A stretch of DNA of 64,000 bases from Bugulina stolonifera (Eukaryota; Bryozoa; Gymnolaemata; Cheilostomatida; Bugulidae), in the NCBI GenBank assembly GCA_935421135.1, contig OW285194.1, positions 9,160,376 to 9,224,375 on the forward strand, read 5' to 3'. Position numbers and translations under genes: made by a program. Below the pieces are notes generated by a model that saw only the letters and a list, made by a program, of their open reading frames with translations, had not been told where the DNA came from and searched no databases. Positions 39,701-49,800 of the stretch are shown here, piece after piece. Each line of letters opens with the position of its first letter. Positions within the stretch are counted from its first letter, which is position 1.

Positions 39701-42700
39701 AGTAAAAGATCCCCATTAGTTGATACTGTAAGCCCCGCCCATGATTCTGGGTATGAGTCGGGTACTGTGCGTTCCAGACGCCAAGAGACGATGACCTTGT
39801 CACAGGACACCAGAAAGGGAAGGCATGAGTATGATACACTGAGGCCTAAGAAAGAAGGGTTATCTCTTTCCACACAGGCAAGGACGTCAGGTTATGAGTC
39901 TAGCACACTGATGAGGCCCCGCAAGGAGCCAACATCTACTAGTTCTACTAGTGCTGATTACGCTACGTTGAAGAGAGTCAAGAGGTCTCCAACCCTAAGT
40001 CTGACTTCCAGGTATATTCTAAGGCTATAATACTATTAATATGAATGCTCTAACACTACTTAATTCTATACAAAACGCTCTTTCAAACAGCTCCTGGAAA
40101 GATCAAAGGTGATCAAGAATTTGTTACTTTTGGCCCAACTTCCAGTTTCTCCATAAGATTTGAATTTAGCTTTTGAAGTTCAGCGCCAACTTTAGAATAC
40201 AGTAATATTTATAGCTAGGGATATCCTATAATTTAAGAGTGTCCAATTCTTTTATGTAGCACAAATTTGAGATCTTATAAAACTGCTTTCAACTTTGACT
40301 ATAGAGGGAAAGCCAACGTAACCCCATTGCAATAAATGTCAAAATAACTACATTGTACAGCATGTTAGTTTCCGATGTGATAAAAGGCATGATGATAGCA
40401 TATTACCAGATCTAGGAATGCATTTGGCTACTAGACATACTATAATGCATCTGGTTACTAGGCATTATTCTATCTCATGATGTTATATTCATATGTAGGT
40501 CAACTCCACGCGGGTCGAATACTGCCATAGACTCCATACCACTATGTTTTGAACAGCTGACTGCCATGAATGTCACAACTCTACAGCAGCTGTGTGCTCT
40601 CTATGTGACTTCACAGAAGAATGCTGTTACAGAAAGGCAGCAGAAACATATAGCACAACCAACAGACAACCCCAATGCAACCGAGCATCTGCCAGGAGCT
40701 GCCACCAGTATTGGCACTTCTTACAGGTGGTATGATATTGGACTCATTGATGAGCTTACCCCCCTCTTTGTCAGCAACAAGGTTGTGCTATATAAAGCCT
40801 ACTGGCGGCATAACCCTCAAGACACATTTACTGTGATGGTACGTACATAGTAGTCACAAAATTACACACCCTCTAATACATTACTTGTATTTTCACAGCA
40901 ACTACATCTTATTTTGCATTGAAGGAGCTTGAAGACCGGCTGTCAAAGATGGCTGTCAGTTAGTCATCATTGGCAGAGTAAAGTGGGGCATATCGTCAGT
41001 GCACACGATTTCTTCATTTTTTATGGCCACATTACAATTGATCGCCATGTTCATTATATTTGTTTCTTATACCTAAGCACACCTGTTACATGGAAGTACA
41101 GCTCTACCATGCATGCCAGAAATAGATATTGCTCTTATCCTTCCCTCCTTCAAAATTGTCCTCAGTCTCTCTCTGATGTATATTTACGCTTTTATGAATT
41201 TCTACGCAGCCAAAGTTTTATACATGTACATTGTACCTATTGTATCTACATTGTACATTGTATCTATTAATTCACAACTGTAGTTGTAACTTATTGTAGC
41301 TGTCACTGAAAGAACCTGCCAAGCTGACAACATTCAAGCCAAACCTTATGGCAGCCACCACGACATTTGAAGCTAATGTTGCACCACACCTAATCCCCTC
41401 TAGTTTATATGCTGGTCAAAAATTGATGAAGAGTCAGCAGGCAGCATCCAGCAAACAGTCACCAATGCCAGTGCCCTCTATTGCCACACCAGTTACTTCC
41501 CCTGTTGCTTCTATAGCCAAGCCTGCTAAATCAGGTATAATTTTTACAGCTGAAATAAGAATCTACTTTATTGAATTAAATATCTCTTGCTTGTCTCGGA
41601 ATTTAATGCAAAATTTTAAAACTATGAGGCTACAGTACAAAAAATAACGTAGTACATGTATGTTGTGTGATACTTAATTCCATATTAAACTATTGCCCCC
41701 TGCACTCTAGCCTTCCTCTTTTTAGTCACCTGGAACATGCAGAGTTATCTAAGACTAAGGGATATCTGTTTGCAACCAAATTGGTGTTACCTTTCCTTTG
41801 CAGATATTTATATTGTTTGATTAGAGTACGAATTGCATGAAGAAATTAGATTTTGCTTAAATATGTTTTTAAAATTTAATTTGAAAATACAGATATAATT
41901 TATTGTGTTGTAGTACATAATAGCGATCGAGCCCTTTTTTTACAAAGAGTTCCTTTCACAAACACAAAGTTCCAAATGTTAGAAAAGTCACACAAAGTAA
42001 AGGTCATTGACCAAATGTCCCGGTGCCTACATGTATATCAGTACATTAGTTGTAGCATATCGCATCACATGATAGCAGCTTGCCACTTCTACAGCCTAAT
42101 GTGACAACGTAATGTAACTACATTTTATATTCCAGTTGTACCTGCCAGAACTCAATCAGAATCTACAAACTTTCGAAAGACATTGACCCATCAACGGTCA
42201 GTAGATGAGTCACTTCTACAAACTGACAGTCGTCTTCCCAAGAGCTCTTCAGTAAACTCATTTATTAGTCAGCGAGTGTCAAGCTATCGAGACTCTGTCT
42301 TTACCAATCAGTCTAGTGAGATAAGTCAAGGTTAGTATATACATGACGTCATCCTATTTGATAATGTTTCCGGTTTTTTTTACAGTTTTTGTCAATTTTA
42401 TCGCTTGTAACAACAGTGTTAGGTCTAGTTCTACTCATGGCAATGAAGATTAGACCCGGATAGCCATTTCTGTCATAGTCTTGGTTTATCCTTGTGAATT
42501 ATGGCAATTATGTTGACCTCATAAATTTAAAACTCAACCAATTTAACAAACTTAGGTAGTCGAAATAATTCTGTTATAAAATGTTCTTGCCCAGACCACA
42601 AATAGAATCCTGACCTGCTAGAAACACTTTGTTATCCTCAGTCTTTAGATTGTATCAACATCGTTGCACATACATGTAGATTATATTTAGTTACTTTTCT

Positions 42701-45010
42701 ATCCATACTCTTGTTCACCATGATCCCATTTGATACTCACTTTCAGTGAAGCTTTGAATCCCATTGGTTGATGGAGACGCGAGCCATATTATTACAGGCA
42801 TTATCATTGCACACCATATCACTGTGCTTCGTATCTTGCTTTTTCACTATCATTAACATTGATGTATCCCTTGTATAACTGCAATTGGCACATGTATGAC
42901 AGTACATGTAGCTAAGATAATTTAAATTTTATAAGTATCTGTGAGTTTATGCTGTTCCACAGACCTATGATTAACATGAGATTCTATGTATTATTCTTCA
43001 GCTTCGTCGGAGCAGATTGAGGCAGAACAAGCAGCTGTTGACAGTATATTATTAGCTGTAGCAGGAGAGGATGATGCCAAAGTGGCAAAGCATGTTGAAC
43101 AACCTTCAAAGCTTGCTAATACAACAAAGACTGTAAAATCAACCACACCAATAGGTCGAGTGTCACCAAAACTAACAAAAGTGACACCAAAAGTGTCCAC
43201 AATATCACCTAAAACACAATCGGCGGATTTAGCAGCAAAACAAGTTGAATCAACTGCACACAAATTGTCTACAGTGAAAAAACTTTCTGCAACAGCTTCA
43301 CCTGCTGCCGGATCTCCTATATTAAAATCACCTGCTGTGCCAGCTGTAGCAGCACCACCTGAGAGTACCTTAGCTGTAGTGACACCACCTGCTGTTAGAT
43401 CACCTGTAGTAACACCACCTGCCGTGAGATCACCTGTAGTAACACCACCTGCCGTGAGATCACCTGTAGTAACACCACCTGCCGTGAGATCACCTGTAGC
43501 GCCACCACCTGCTGTGAGATCACCTGTAACGTCACCACCTGTATTGACACAAACCAGAGCTTCACCACCTGACTCCACTTCTGTAGTTGAACCAGATGTG
43601 AGATCTCTAAATAGTGAAGCATCTGAAGTATCAGTTGGCAGTTCTGTGAAACCAGTGTCAGCTCTTGAGAATGCTGTCAGACTAGCAATGGCTTCACCTA
43701 CACAAGCCTCAACAAGCACAGCATCTCCTGCAGACTTACCAGACAGCCCAGCAGATGCCATCTTTACAACCAGTGGGAAGCCATCTGTAAGTAGCCCTTA
43801 CAAATCATGGAAAGATAGTTGGCAAACCACCAAATCCTCAAATGCACTTCCAGAGCCTGTGAAGTTGTCCTCAAAATTTGAAGCATTCTCTTCGTCTGTG
43901 AAAAAGCCAATAGCAGAGAGATATACTCCCGGCAGAGCATCAGAGCCGGCGATCCCCAACTCTAAGAATGGCGGTATCGGCAATGGCAGTATTGGTAGAC
44001 GTGTTAATGGTATATCAGGACTAAAGACAGCAGGCATGGTGAAAAATAGAATTGCCAATTTGAATTCTAATAATAACAACAACGGGTCTGATGACGAAGA
44101 CGAAGATTTGTTCCTTCAATTGAATTCAAACAACAACAACAACATGGACGACATGTTAGAGGGAGCGAATGGTGGTGCAGAAGGAGAGTTTGTTTTTGCC
44201 AGCCACTTAATGGAGATGGCAGGTGGTGAAATGTTTCAACAAATGGAGGAAGATGAGGCAGAAGCACCAACTCTTCCATCATCTGCTTCTTCAACGGCAG
44301 CCGCCTTGACTCGATTATCATGTGCCGACAAAGTAGCATCAGTTCAAAATGTAACATGCTTTGTGACTATACTACCAGCTTTGCCAAAGGTTGAGACACT
44401 GAAAAATTACCTTGAGAGGTTGAAAACAGAGCAGCGAGAAAAGGAAGAGTTCGAATTAGATGTCATCTTCATTCTCCTGCAAATGTTGAGCGTTATTTTC
44501 GGTTTGCACGAATGTCACCTTAGACTGGATTCCATAAGTATGTCAGACTTCATCGTTTTGACAGACGCTGATAATATATCTACACTACATTGTCACATGA
44601 TAAATGTAGCCCAAGTTTCACAAAACAAAATTAGTTTAACTTGTGAGAAATTGCGAATGTTTCTAATGCAACTCTCCCACTCTGTCCAATCTCTCCAGAA
44701 GTCCGTTCTATTCACCACAATAGATGACTTAGTCCAGAACAGCGAAGATCTTGGCGACTTGAAAACAATCTATGCTATACTACAATATCTACTCTGGGGT
44801 CCTAAAGATGATGAGGTGAAGGTCATTACCTTAGCTGAGCATCGCCGGCAAGCCTTTGAGCTTTGGCTGCAGTTAGCGAGAGGCAAACTAATAAGCGGAT
44901 TGGCTCTCAAGCCTATTGACAACCTCAAAGCTTATATGGTGACAAATTTTCTTGCAAATAGTAACGGGTCAGAACTTTTTAAGATAACCAAACTGCTCAA
45001 CACGTACTAA
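9725..45010 (+). CDS. PEAK1-like: PEAK1/PRAG1-family (NKF3) pseudokinase scaffold, about 1,884 aa
   Basis: Coding exons: 9725-9832, 10415-11399, 12683-12793, 15394-15573, 24625-24831, 27180-27352, 30635-30820, 34689-34760, 35169-35233, 35571-35755, 38689-38811, 39216-39363, 39679-40011, 40499-40838, 41300-41534, 42136-42330 and 43002-45010. All junctions are GT..AG and in phase. Residues 1-950 are low-complexity and basic/Ser-rich, with a PPVPSR SH3-ligand motif (12-17) and RRVTF (245-249), a PP1-docking pattern. The kinase-like fold starts near 970 (LCALY, YRWYDIGLID, LYKAYWRHNPQDTFTV), is interrupted by a disordered Ser/Pro-rich insert, and resumes near 1665 (FVTILPALP hinge, LLQMLSVIFGLHECHLRLD in place of the HRD loop, LLWGPK near 1812, and the final helical bundle). 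The HRD aspartate and DFG are absent. Vertebrate PEAK proteins are catalytically inactive scaffolds that dimerise and link tyrosine kinases to the cytoskeleton. The start follows a 5'UTR intron, so an upstream coding exon is possible. Confidence 0.8.
11400..15393. other. Introns 2 and 3 of the PEAK-type gene
   Basis: Apart from the in-phase exon 12683-12793, no plus-strand exon is supported. Minus-strand segments with protein-like composition occur at about 12128-12290 (open to a TAA after YQVMS; includes RRTVYVCPPVVKTRM) and 13647-13757 (VFGLWGDEEVKKGIPMTAAY, GCYPRLFNPTYC). Both sit behind plausible acceptors but do not join in phase. The sequence just upstream of the first one carries stops in all frames while still looking protein-like (DAFHAASMTQCIDELQTL). 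These may be remnants of an old gene or retrocopy. The rest is AT-rich intronic sequence. Confidence 0.3.
17755..17850. repeat. ACATGTAC palindromic simple tract
   Basis: Repeated TACATGTACA and its interrupted form TACAATGTACA run for nearly 100 bases. The same octamer-type palindrome is scattered through the window (for example about 16940-16985, 41220-41270, 54020-54050, 55870-55990). Confidence 0.8.
18067..18280 (+). mobile_element. tRNA-derived SINE-like element
   Basis: An RNA polymerase III box-A-like segment (TGGTGTAATGGTTAAC) is followed about 45 bases later by a box-B-like GGTTTAAGTCCC, then a non-tRNA tail of about 130 bases. The end is not sharp. A true tRNA is excluded because acceptor-stem pairing is lacking. 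Confidence 0.55.
20636..20735. repeat. Direct duplication of about 36 bp, spaced about 60 bp
   Basis: CACATTGAACAGAACAGAG and the following GATACACATGTTCA occur twice, separated by a short ATACATAC-type stretch. It lies in intron 4 of the PEAK-type gene. Confidence 0.8.
21309..21480 (+). mobile_element. tRNA-derived SINE-like element, second family member or relative
   Basis: A box-A-like GCTGGTGCAGTGGTTAA is followed by a box-B-like GGCTCAAATCTCA about 45 bases on, then a tail rich in AATAAATAAATCC. It differs from the copy at 18067 in the tail, so it may be another SINE family. Confidence 0.5.
21608..21709. repeat. Perfect 48-bp inverted repeat with a 6-base loop
   Basis: The arm starting GACCCCAAGCTAATGATACA (21608-21655) is repeated exactly in inverse at 21662-21709. 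Partial copies of the same arm occur just upstream (about 21570-21610), next to a smaller hairpin AACTGAGGGTG/CACCCTCAGTT at about 21543-21568. This looks like a palindromic MITE end or a recent inverted duplication. Confidence 0.9.
24832..27179. other. Intron 5 of the PEAK-type gene
   Basis: AT-rich sequence with no recognisable exon, RNA gene or repeat. A 30-codon open stretch behind CTTTTAG near 25942 lacks a usable donor and is not called. Confidence 0.5.
27476..27580. repeat. ACTACATGTAGTATAATAACTA palindromic repeat
   Basis: Alternating ACTACATGTAGT and AACTATATAGTT palindromes recur with a spacing of about 20-35 bases, so the tract can fold in several registers. It lies in intron 6 of the PEAK-type gene. 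Confidence 0.8.
27773..27933. repeat. Minisatellite, unit ACTGACTACT (10 bp), about 15 copies
   Basis: Perfect tandem copies of the 10-mer without interruption, in intron 6 of the PEAK-type gene. Confidence 0.97.
28061..28293. repeat. Minisatellite, unit GAAAGTGTT (9 bp), about 26 copies
   Basis: Perfect tandem 9-mers. Because the unit is a multiple of three and lacks stops, both strands show long open frames (VLK and QHF repeats); these are artefacts. It is in intron 6 of the PEAK-type gene, about 130 bases from the previous minisatellite. Confidence 0.97.
28294..34688. other. Remainder of intron 6 and all of intron 7 of the PEAK-type gene
   Basis: Apart from exon 30635-30820, nothing coding is supported. 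A purine-rich degenerate repeat occupies about 31930-32030 (GGGATTGTGGGA-type units). Otherwise AT-rich intronic DNA. Confidence 0.5.
31930..32030. repeat. Degenerate GA-rich repeat
   Basis: Loose copies of GAGGGGATTGTGGGAATGAA-like units, purine-biased on the plus strand. Confidence 0.6.
34962..35109. mobile_element. Palindromic MITE-like element, about 148 bp
   Basis: The outer 50-60 bases (starting TGAATAGTAAAACAAGAC) are repeated in inverse at the right end (GTCTTGTTTTACTATTCA), with internal inverse copies of TATTTCAAYGCTCATCC around a GC-richer centre. No coding capacity. It is in an intron of the PEAK-type gene, 60 bases before exon 35169. No clear target-site duplication. Confidence 0.75.
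35416..35556. repeat. Minisatellite, unit 45 bp, three copies, filling an intron
   Basis: The landmark TTCACTGTGGA recurs at 35424, 35469 and 35514. The array makes up most of the second half of the intron 35234-35570 and ends where the acceptor region of the next exon (GTAG at 35567-35570) begins. Confidence 0.9.
35763..35870. repeat. Minisatellite, unit TGTTGTCCCR (10 bp)
   Basis: About ten copies alternate TGTTGTCCCG and TGTTGTCCCA and decay into related 10-mers. It starts within about 10 bases of the donor of exon 35571-35755. Confidence 0.9.
36492..38359. mobile_element. Non-autonomous TIR element (about 1.07 kb) carrying a nested solo LTR
   Basis: The segment beginning GCCGATTTCTGCCACA at 36492 returns in inverse at the right end (TGTGGCAGAAATCGGC ending 38359). 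Arms of about 200 bp match with some divergence and contain many TGAAACTGAAA-type subrepeats. Subtracting the LTR at 37190-37986 leaves about 1.07 kb without an ORF. No clear target-site duplication. It is in an intron of the PEAK-type gene. Confidence 0.8.
37190..37986 (-). mobile_element. Solo LTR, minus orientation, 797 bp
   Basis: In minus orientation it begins TGTGATGGTAC and ends CATTACA, flanked on both sides by ATAT (37186-37189 and 37987-37990), a 4-bp target duplication. It matches the plus-oriented LTR at 57787-58449. It contains a TATATAA box, an AATAAA signal downstream, and a GC-rich core with CCGGAAG and GTTGCGCAAC. There is no internal retrotransposon region next to it, so it is a solo LTR left by recombination. 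The open frames across it are not genes. Confidence 0.85.
43376..43540 (+). repeat. In-frame coding minisatellite, unit 30 bp, about five copies
   Basis: The last PEAK-type exon contains tandem units encoding TPPAVRSPVV (residues about 1341-1394). Units differ by synonymous or conservative changes (GTT/GTG, GCC/GCT; VV to VA to VT), so the peptide is more conserved than expected for drifting DNA. Each unit supplies one SP and usually one TP site. Confidence 0.9.
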
Positions 45011-46884
45011 ATGCAATTCGCTATTCAGAAGATTCCATGAATTGATCAAATAGATCAAATTAAGTTAGAAATACTAGTCCTTCTACATATTATATGTACA
45101 TGTATAATATATTATATACACGTATTTCTAGCAGTGCAGTATTACATTGCTGTTTTTTCTCTCAGAAAAATAATGCACCCAGGTTCTATTTTAAAATTCT
45201 ATTGCCATTGCTTGCTCAGTACTTGAATAATATATTATTTATAAATGTTGGTTGTTTCTTGTGTGATATTTTACTATTACCCTAATTACACTTACCCATC
45301 ATAAACTGTGTTATTTTTTACGCCATTGTACTTTCTTATTATATATTATTACCATAAATGTATTGCAGTTTGCTATACATGTACAATGTATACAAATGTA
45401 GCATTTAGACAATATTTAGTCAAGAACTTAACTACTTATATTTTATATTAAATAGTTGATCAAAACGAATAAATGAGGTTGCAGTTCCTATTAAATGGGA
45501 GACACTCGGAATAAAGAGATTTTTTCATCAATCAATATTAAGACTATAATTATGTTAATAATATATAGTAACATAGCAATTCTAAGGGAGCAGCCGTAGC
45601 CTAGTGGTTAGAGTGCTGAGCTTCTGAAAATCTAATTAAACACCAAGTTTCAACTAAAAAAATATAACTATGTTAGAAATGTACATAATAGCACATGGTA
45701 TCATTTTTATGATGTCATCAAATTATGATTAAATTCTTCAGAAGCAGCAAAACAGTTCAAATAAGAGGTTTTAATGACTATAAAATTGCTTAGAAAGCAA
45801 AGTACAATGATAAAAAACTCGTAATGGCAGCAGATAAATGACAGCTGAGTGAAAAGAGGAGAAAACTAACAAAATGACTGTTGAGTCCATCTTCATAAAA
45901 TGTAAGGTACGTGTACTGGTTACGAATCTATTGTCAGCCTAAGATGTGAAGGGTCACAGGCAATATCTTATTATTATGACTAGCTAGACCTAACTGAAAC
46001 AGTTATAATCAAATACACTTCTTGTGCTTTGAGTTTGGAAATCGTCTTACCTTGAGTGAAAGCAGGGTTTGGGTTTTTCGAGACAATTTATGTTTTCTGA
46101 ACATACTGTTTCTAACTGGTATATTTGAAAATAATGCACTTTCACCAATTGTTGGATACATGGATGCAAATCCTGGTAGCGTTTTATTTAGCATGCCAAT
46201 AATGTTATGTGACCCCACTATCAGAATCAGACAAGTAGAGAGTCTATAAAGATTTTTAATGTATGCCTGACATTGCTATTGTATTTTTCGACTTCAGTAA
46301 CACATTTAGTATACAGGTATCATTTCAATCATAGTGCATAGCATAACTTAAACTGTCATTTCTTGTGGTATACAATCATGTACCATACTCTTGTACTATA
46401 AAAACGTGGCAGTAATAGCTGCATTATTCTAGTCACATGAACTTGTGGCATGTCTGGTATGGGCTATGGTATGAGAATGGTTTCATTTTACTGATTTTCT
46501 ATCAAGTTTTACACCAAATTTGACTAGAGCAATGTTTCAACCGTACACAAGTATGAGGTCAAACAGTCTGAAACTTTTCAATATAAAATGAAAATGCAGT
46601 ACGCAATGTCGGCAAACGTAATCTAACCATAAGACTTTTAGTAACAAGAGCAGTTAACTGTAGAGTAGAACAGTTGGGGGAGAAAATAAAACGAGATGCA
46701 ACTGGTTATAATTTCTCTTCTTGATAAATTATTTATTTGCATATACATCTATGCATCCGTCTTAAACGTGAATTTGTTGTAATTAGTATTGTTCAACAGA
46801 AAACACCAACAGTTCAAAATGTGACTGTGGTGACAGTGTTTGCTTCTGGTGGTATTTGTTTATCTTGGTCCTGACCTGACATTC
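45011..46884. other. Convergent 3' intergenic region
   Basis: The PEAK-type gene ends at 45010 and the acyltransferase gene ends from the other side at 46885. Candidate poly(A) signals are AATAAA at about 45468 and 45512 for the plus gene and TTTATT (reverse AATAAA) at about 46730 for the minus gene. A SINE head lies at about 45585. Nothing coding is visible. Confidence 0.6.
45585..45640 (+). mobile_element. Truncated tRNA-derived SINE head
   Basis: GCCGTAGCCTAGTGGTTAGAG has a good RNA polymerase III box A (TAGCCTAGTGG) in a tRNA-like context. No box B follows, so only the 5' part remains. Confidence 0.5.
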
Positions 46885-49800
46885 CTAGGGCTTCGTTAAT
46901 ATTCTAACAAGTTTTCCAAATGGTTCCTCAAACAACACAGAGAAGACGAATCCGACGAGGCAAGAGGCAGCGATACACGTGTAGATCTCCTTAAGCTAAA
47001 ACAACACAATTGAATATCTAATAGCAACAATAACCACAGTCCTTCGTTTGAGCTCACTATGAGTGATTGTTGCTGTAAAAGGCTAGTCACACAGGCACGG
47101 AAGTGTCAACAAAATGTGAAACGACAACTCCAACTAATCCCCACCGCCAATGTGGTGTCAGTGTGGTGCTAATGTGGTGCTAGTGTGGTGCTAGTGTGGT
47201 GCTAGTGTGGTGCTAGTGTGGTGCTAGTGTGGTGCTAGTGTGGTGCTAGTGTGGTGCGAAATGTGAAACGACAACTCCAACTAATCCCCACCGCCAATGT
47301 GGTGCTTGTGCGGTGCTAGTGTGGTGCTAGTGTGGTGCTAGTGTGGTGCCAGTGTGGTGCTAGTGTGGTGCTAGTGTGGTGCCAGTGTGGTGCTAGTGTG
47401 GTGCTAGTGTGGTGCTAGTGTGGTGCTAGTGTGGTGCTAGTGTGGTGCTAGTGTGGTGCTAGTGTGGTGCCAGTGTGGTGCTAGTGTGGTGCTAGTGTGG
47501 TGCCAGTGTGGTGCTAGTGTGGTGCTAGTGTGGTGCTAGTGTGGTGCTAGTGTGGTGCTAGTGTGGTGCCAGTGTGGTGCCAGTGTGGTGCTAGTGTGAT
47601 GCTAGTGTGGTGCTAGTGTGGTGCTAGTGTGGTGCTAGTGTGGTGCTAGTGTGGTGCCAGTGTGGTGCTAGTGTGGTGCTAGTGTGGTGCCAGTGTGGTG
47701 CTAGTGTGGTGCTAGTGTGGTGCTAGTGTGGTGCTAGTGTGGTGCCAGTGTGGTGCTAGTGTGGTGCTAGTGTGGTGCCAGTGTGGTGCTAGTGTGGTGC
47801 TAGTGTGGTGCTAGTGTGGTGCTAGTGTGGTGCTAGTGTGGTGCTAGTGTGGTGCTAGTGTGGTGCTAGTGTGGTGCTAGTGTGGTGCTAGTGTGGTGCT
47901 AGTGTGGGGTGTGTTGCAGTGTAGCGTGACTTTGCATCTCATAGCGCTGTGGTGTAGTATAGTGCATGTACAATGCAGTAGTGAGGCGTAATGTTGTTGC
48001 ATTCACTCCCTAGTCATATAATGGCAATATGCTTTGGCTAAATATTTTTAACTTAATGGACTCGGATTGTTGCATTCAACTTGAGTACTAAGTATACTTT
48101 ATTCGCACAGCATTGTTAGTAAGCCTTCACTGGAAACCAAAACTTGAAGTTGAACAAAAAATTGAGAGATTTTCAAGGCATTGCATAAGTGTTCTCCTGC
48201 AATGTCTTGTCCTAGTCTGCATTTTCAAACTGTATAACTTTTGAGCAGTTCCAAAAAATACGCTTGTATAGGGGAGTTGTAGGCTAAAATACTATTTTAA
48301 TAATATTCATAGTTTGAAGCAGTATCTTCAACATCAGCAGCTAAAAAGTGAGAGTCCACAGAAACATGTGTTTGGCTAAGGATCCAAGGTTATTTGACCT
48401 GTGGTCACATAGCACCAATGCAACACACACTATGATATTTTGCCAGTTTCTTTTCACAAATTACTGCAAAACTTTTGAACGATCTAATGACTTAGCCATC
48501 TTTATAGAAACAGTGTAAAAATGAAAACTGTTTATCGCTACGTTTCAAAACAATTAAATTATATTATAATTTAATTAAATTATATTATAATTTAATTAAA
48601 TTATATTATAATTTAATTAAATTATATTATAATTTAATTAAATTATATTATAATTTAATTAAATTATATTATAATTTTGTTGGAAAGTGCGACTTGCTAC
48701 AAATAATAATGTTGAAACAAGTACTTGATGTATATTGCCAAACCTGTACTCAGAGAAAAAAAAATATTATGTTTAATTGTATTTTACTCACATAGCTGTA
48801 TACAGTAAGAGTGGGGACATAATCTCTACCATATATAATCATCTGTGACACAGGTTGGTGCACCAGAAACGCGCAGTAGGTGATATTACTAAGTATTACA
48901 AATAGCTTGCACGACAGAAAACTGTTGACCCATCCTAAAAGTAAATATATTACAAATATTATTATAGTATACATGGTGTACTCATTAGAGTTGAGAGCCA
49001 ATGTGCTGTTACTTATCGCTAGTTACCTATTTGCAAGTACTTAGTGTGAATAACGGTATAAAATTCTAAAAAGAGGTTTTTAGTTTTTGTAACCAAGTGA
49101 CTCGGATGTTTGTAGGATTCATGCTAAATAGTTCATGCGGAATTTTAGCTGAAGCCTTTAACATTCACAAGAAAGATGATCGGTGTTAGATAGGCTATCC
49201 ACGAATAGGATCGGTGTTAGATAGGCTATCCACGAATAGGATCGGTGTTAGATAGGCTATCCACGAATAGGATTTTCTTGAATGCATATATATTTTAATC
49301 ATAATAAAAACTGTTGATGTGGTTCTGTACACCCGTACAGATAATAACACCTTTACCGTGAAAGTGCCAAGCGCTATTAAACTACGAACCATTGAAGTAA
49401 AATCATACTGGAAATGCATGGAATTGTGTAATATCTGCTTATTTACACATGTCGCCACTTACCACCAGAGCCCATAGCACATGATATCACCACACAGCTG
49501 ATGCCGATAGACCAGGCAGCACCACCGAAGGTGTTATACATATTGGATTCGAACCAAGTTGCTTTCCGTTGGCCTGAGGTAACAGGAAATGGTCCAAAGA
49601 CTATGGAGAGACATAATCCTGCGGCAGCGCACCACAGCAGAATATTTACACTCTGCAATAATAGTATGGCATCTAGTAATCAGTCATTGGGATTCAGAGG
49701 TAATGCCATACATTACTGATTGATGATGGCCTGGTGGACAGTGATTATAAGAGTGGACTCCACAAAGGTAAGAGATGGACAGTGATTATAAGAGTGGACT

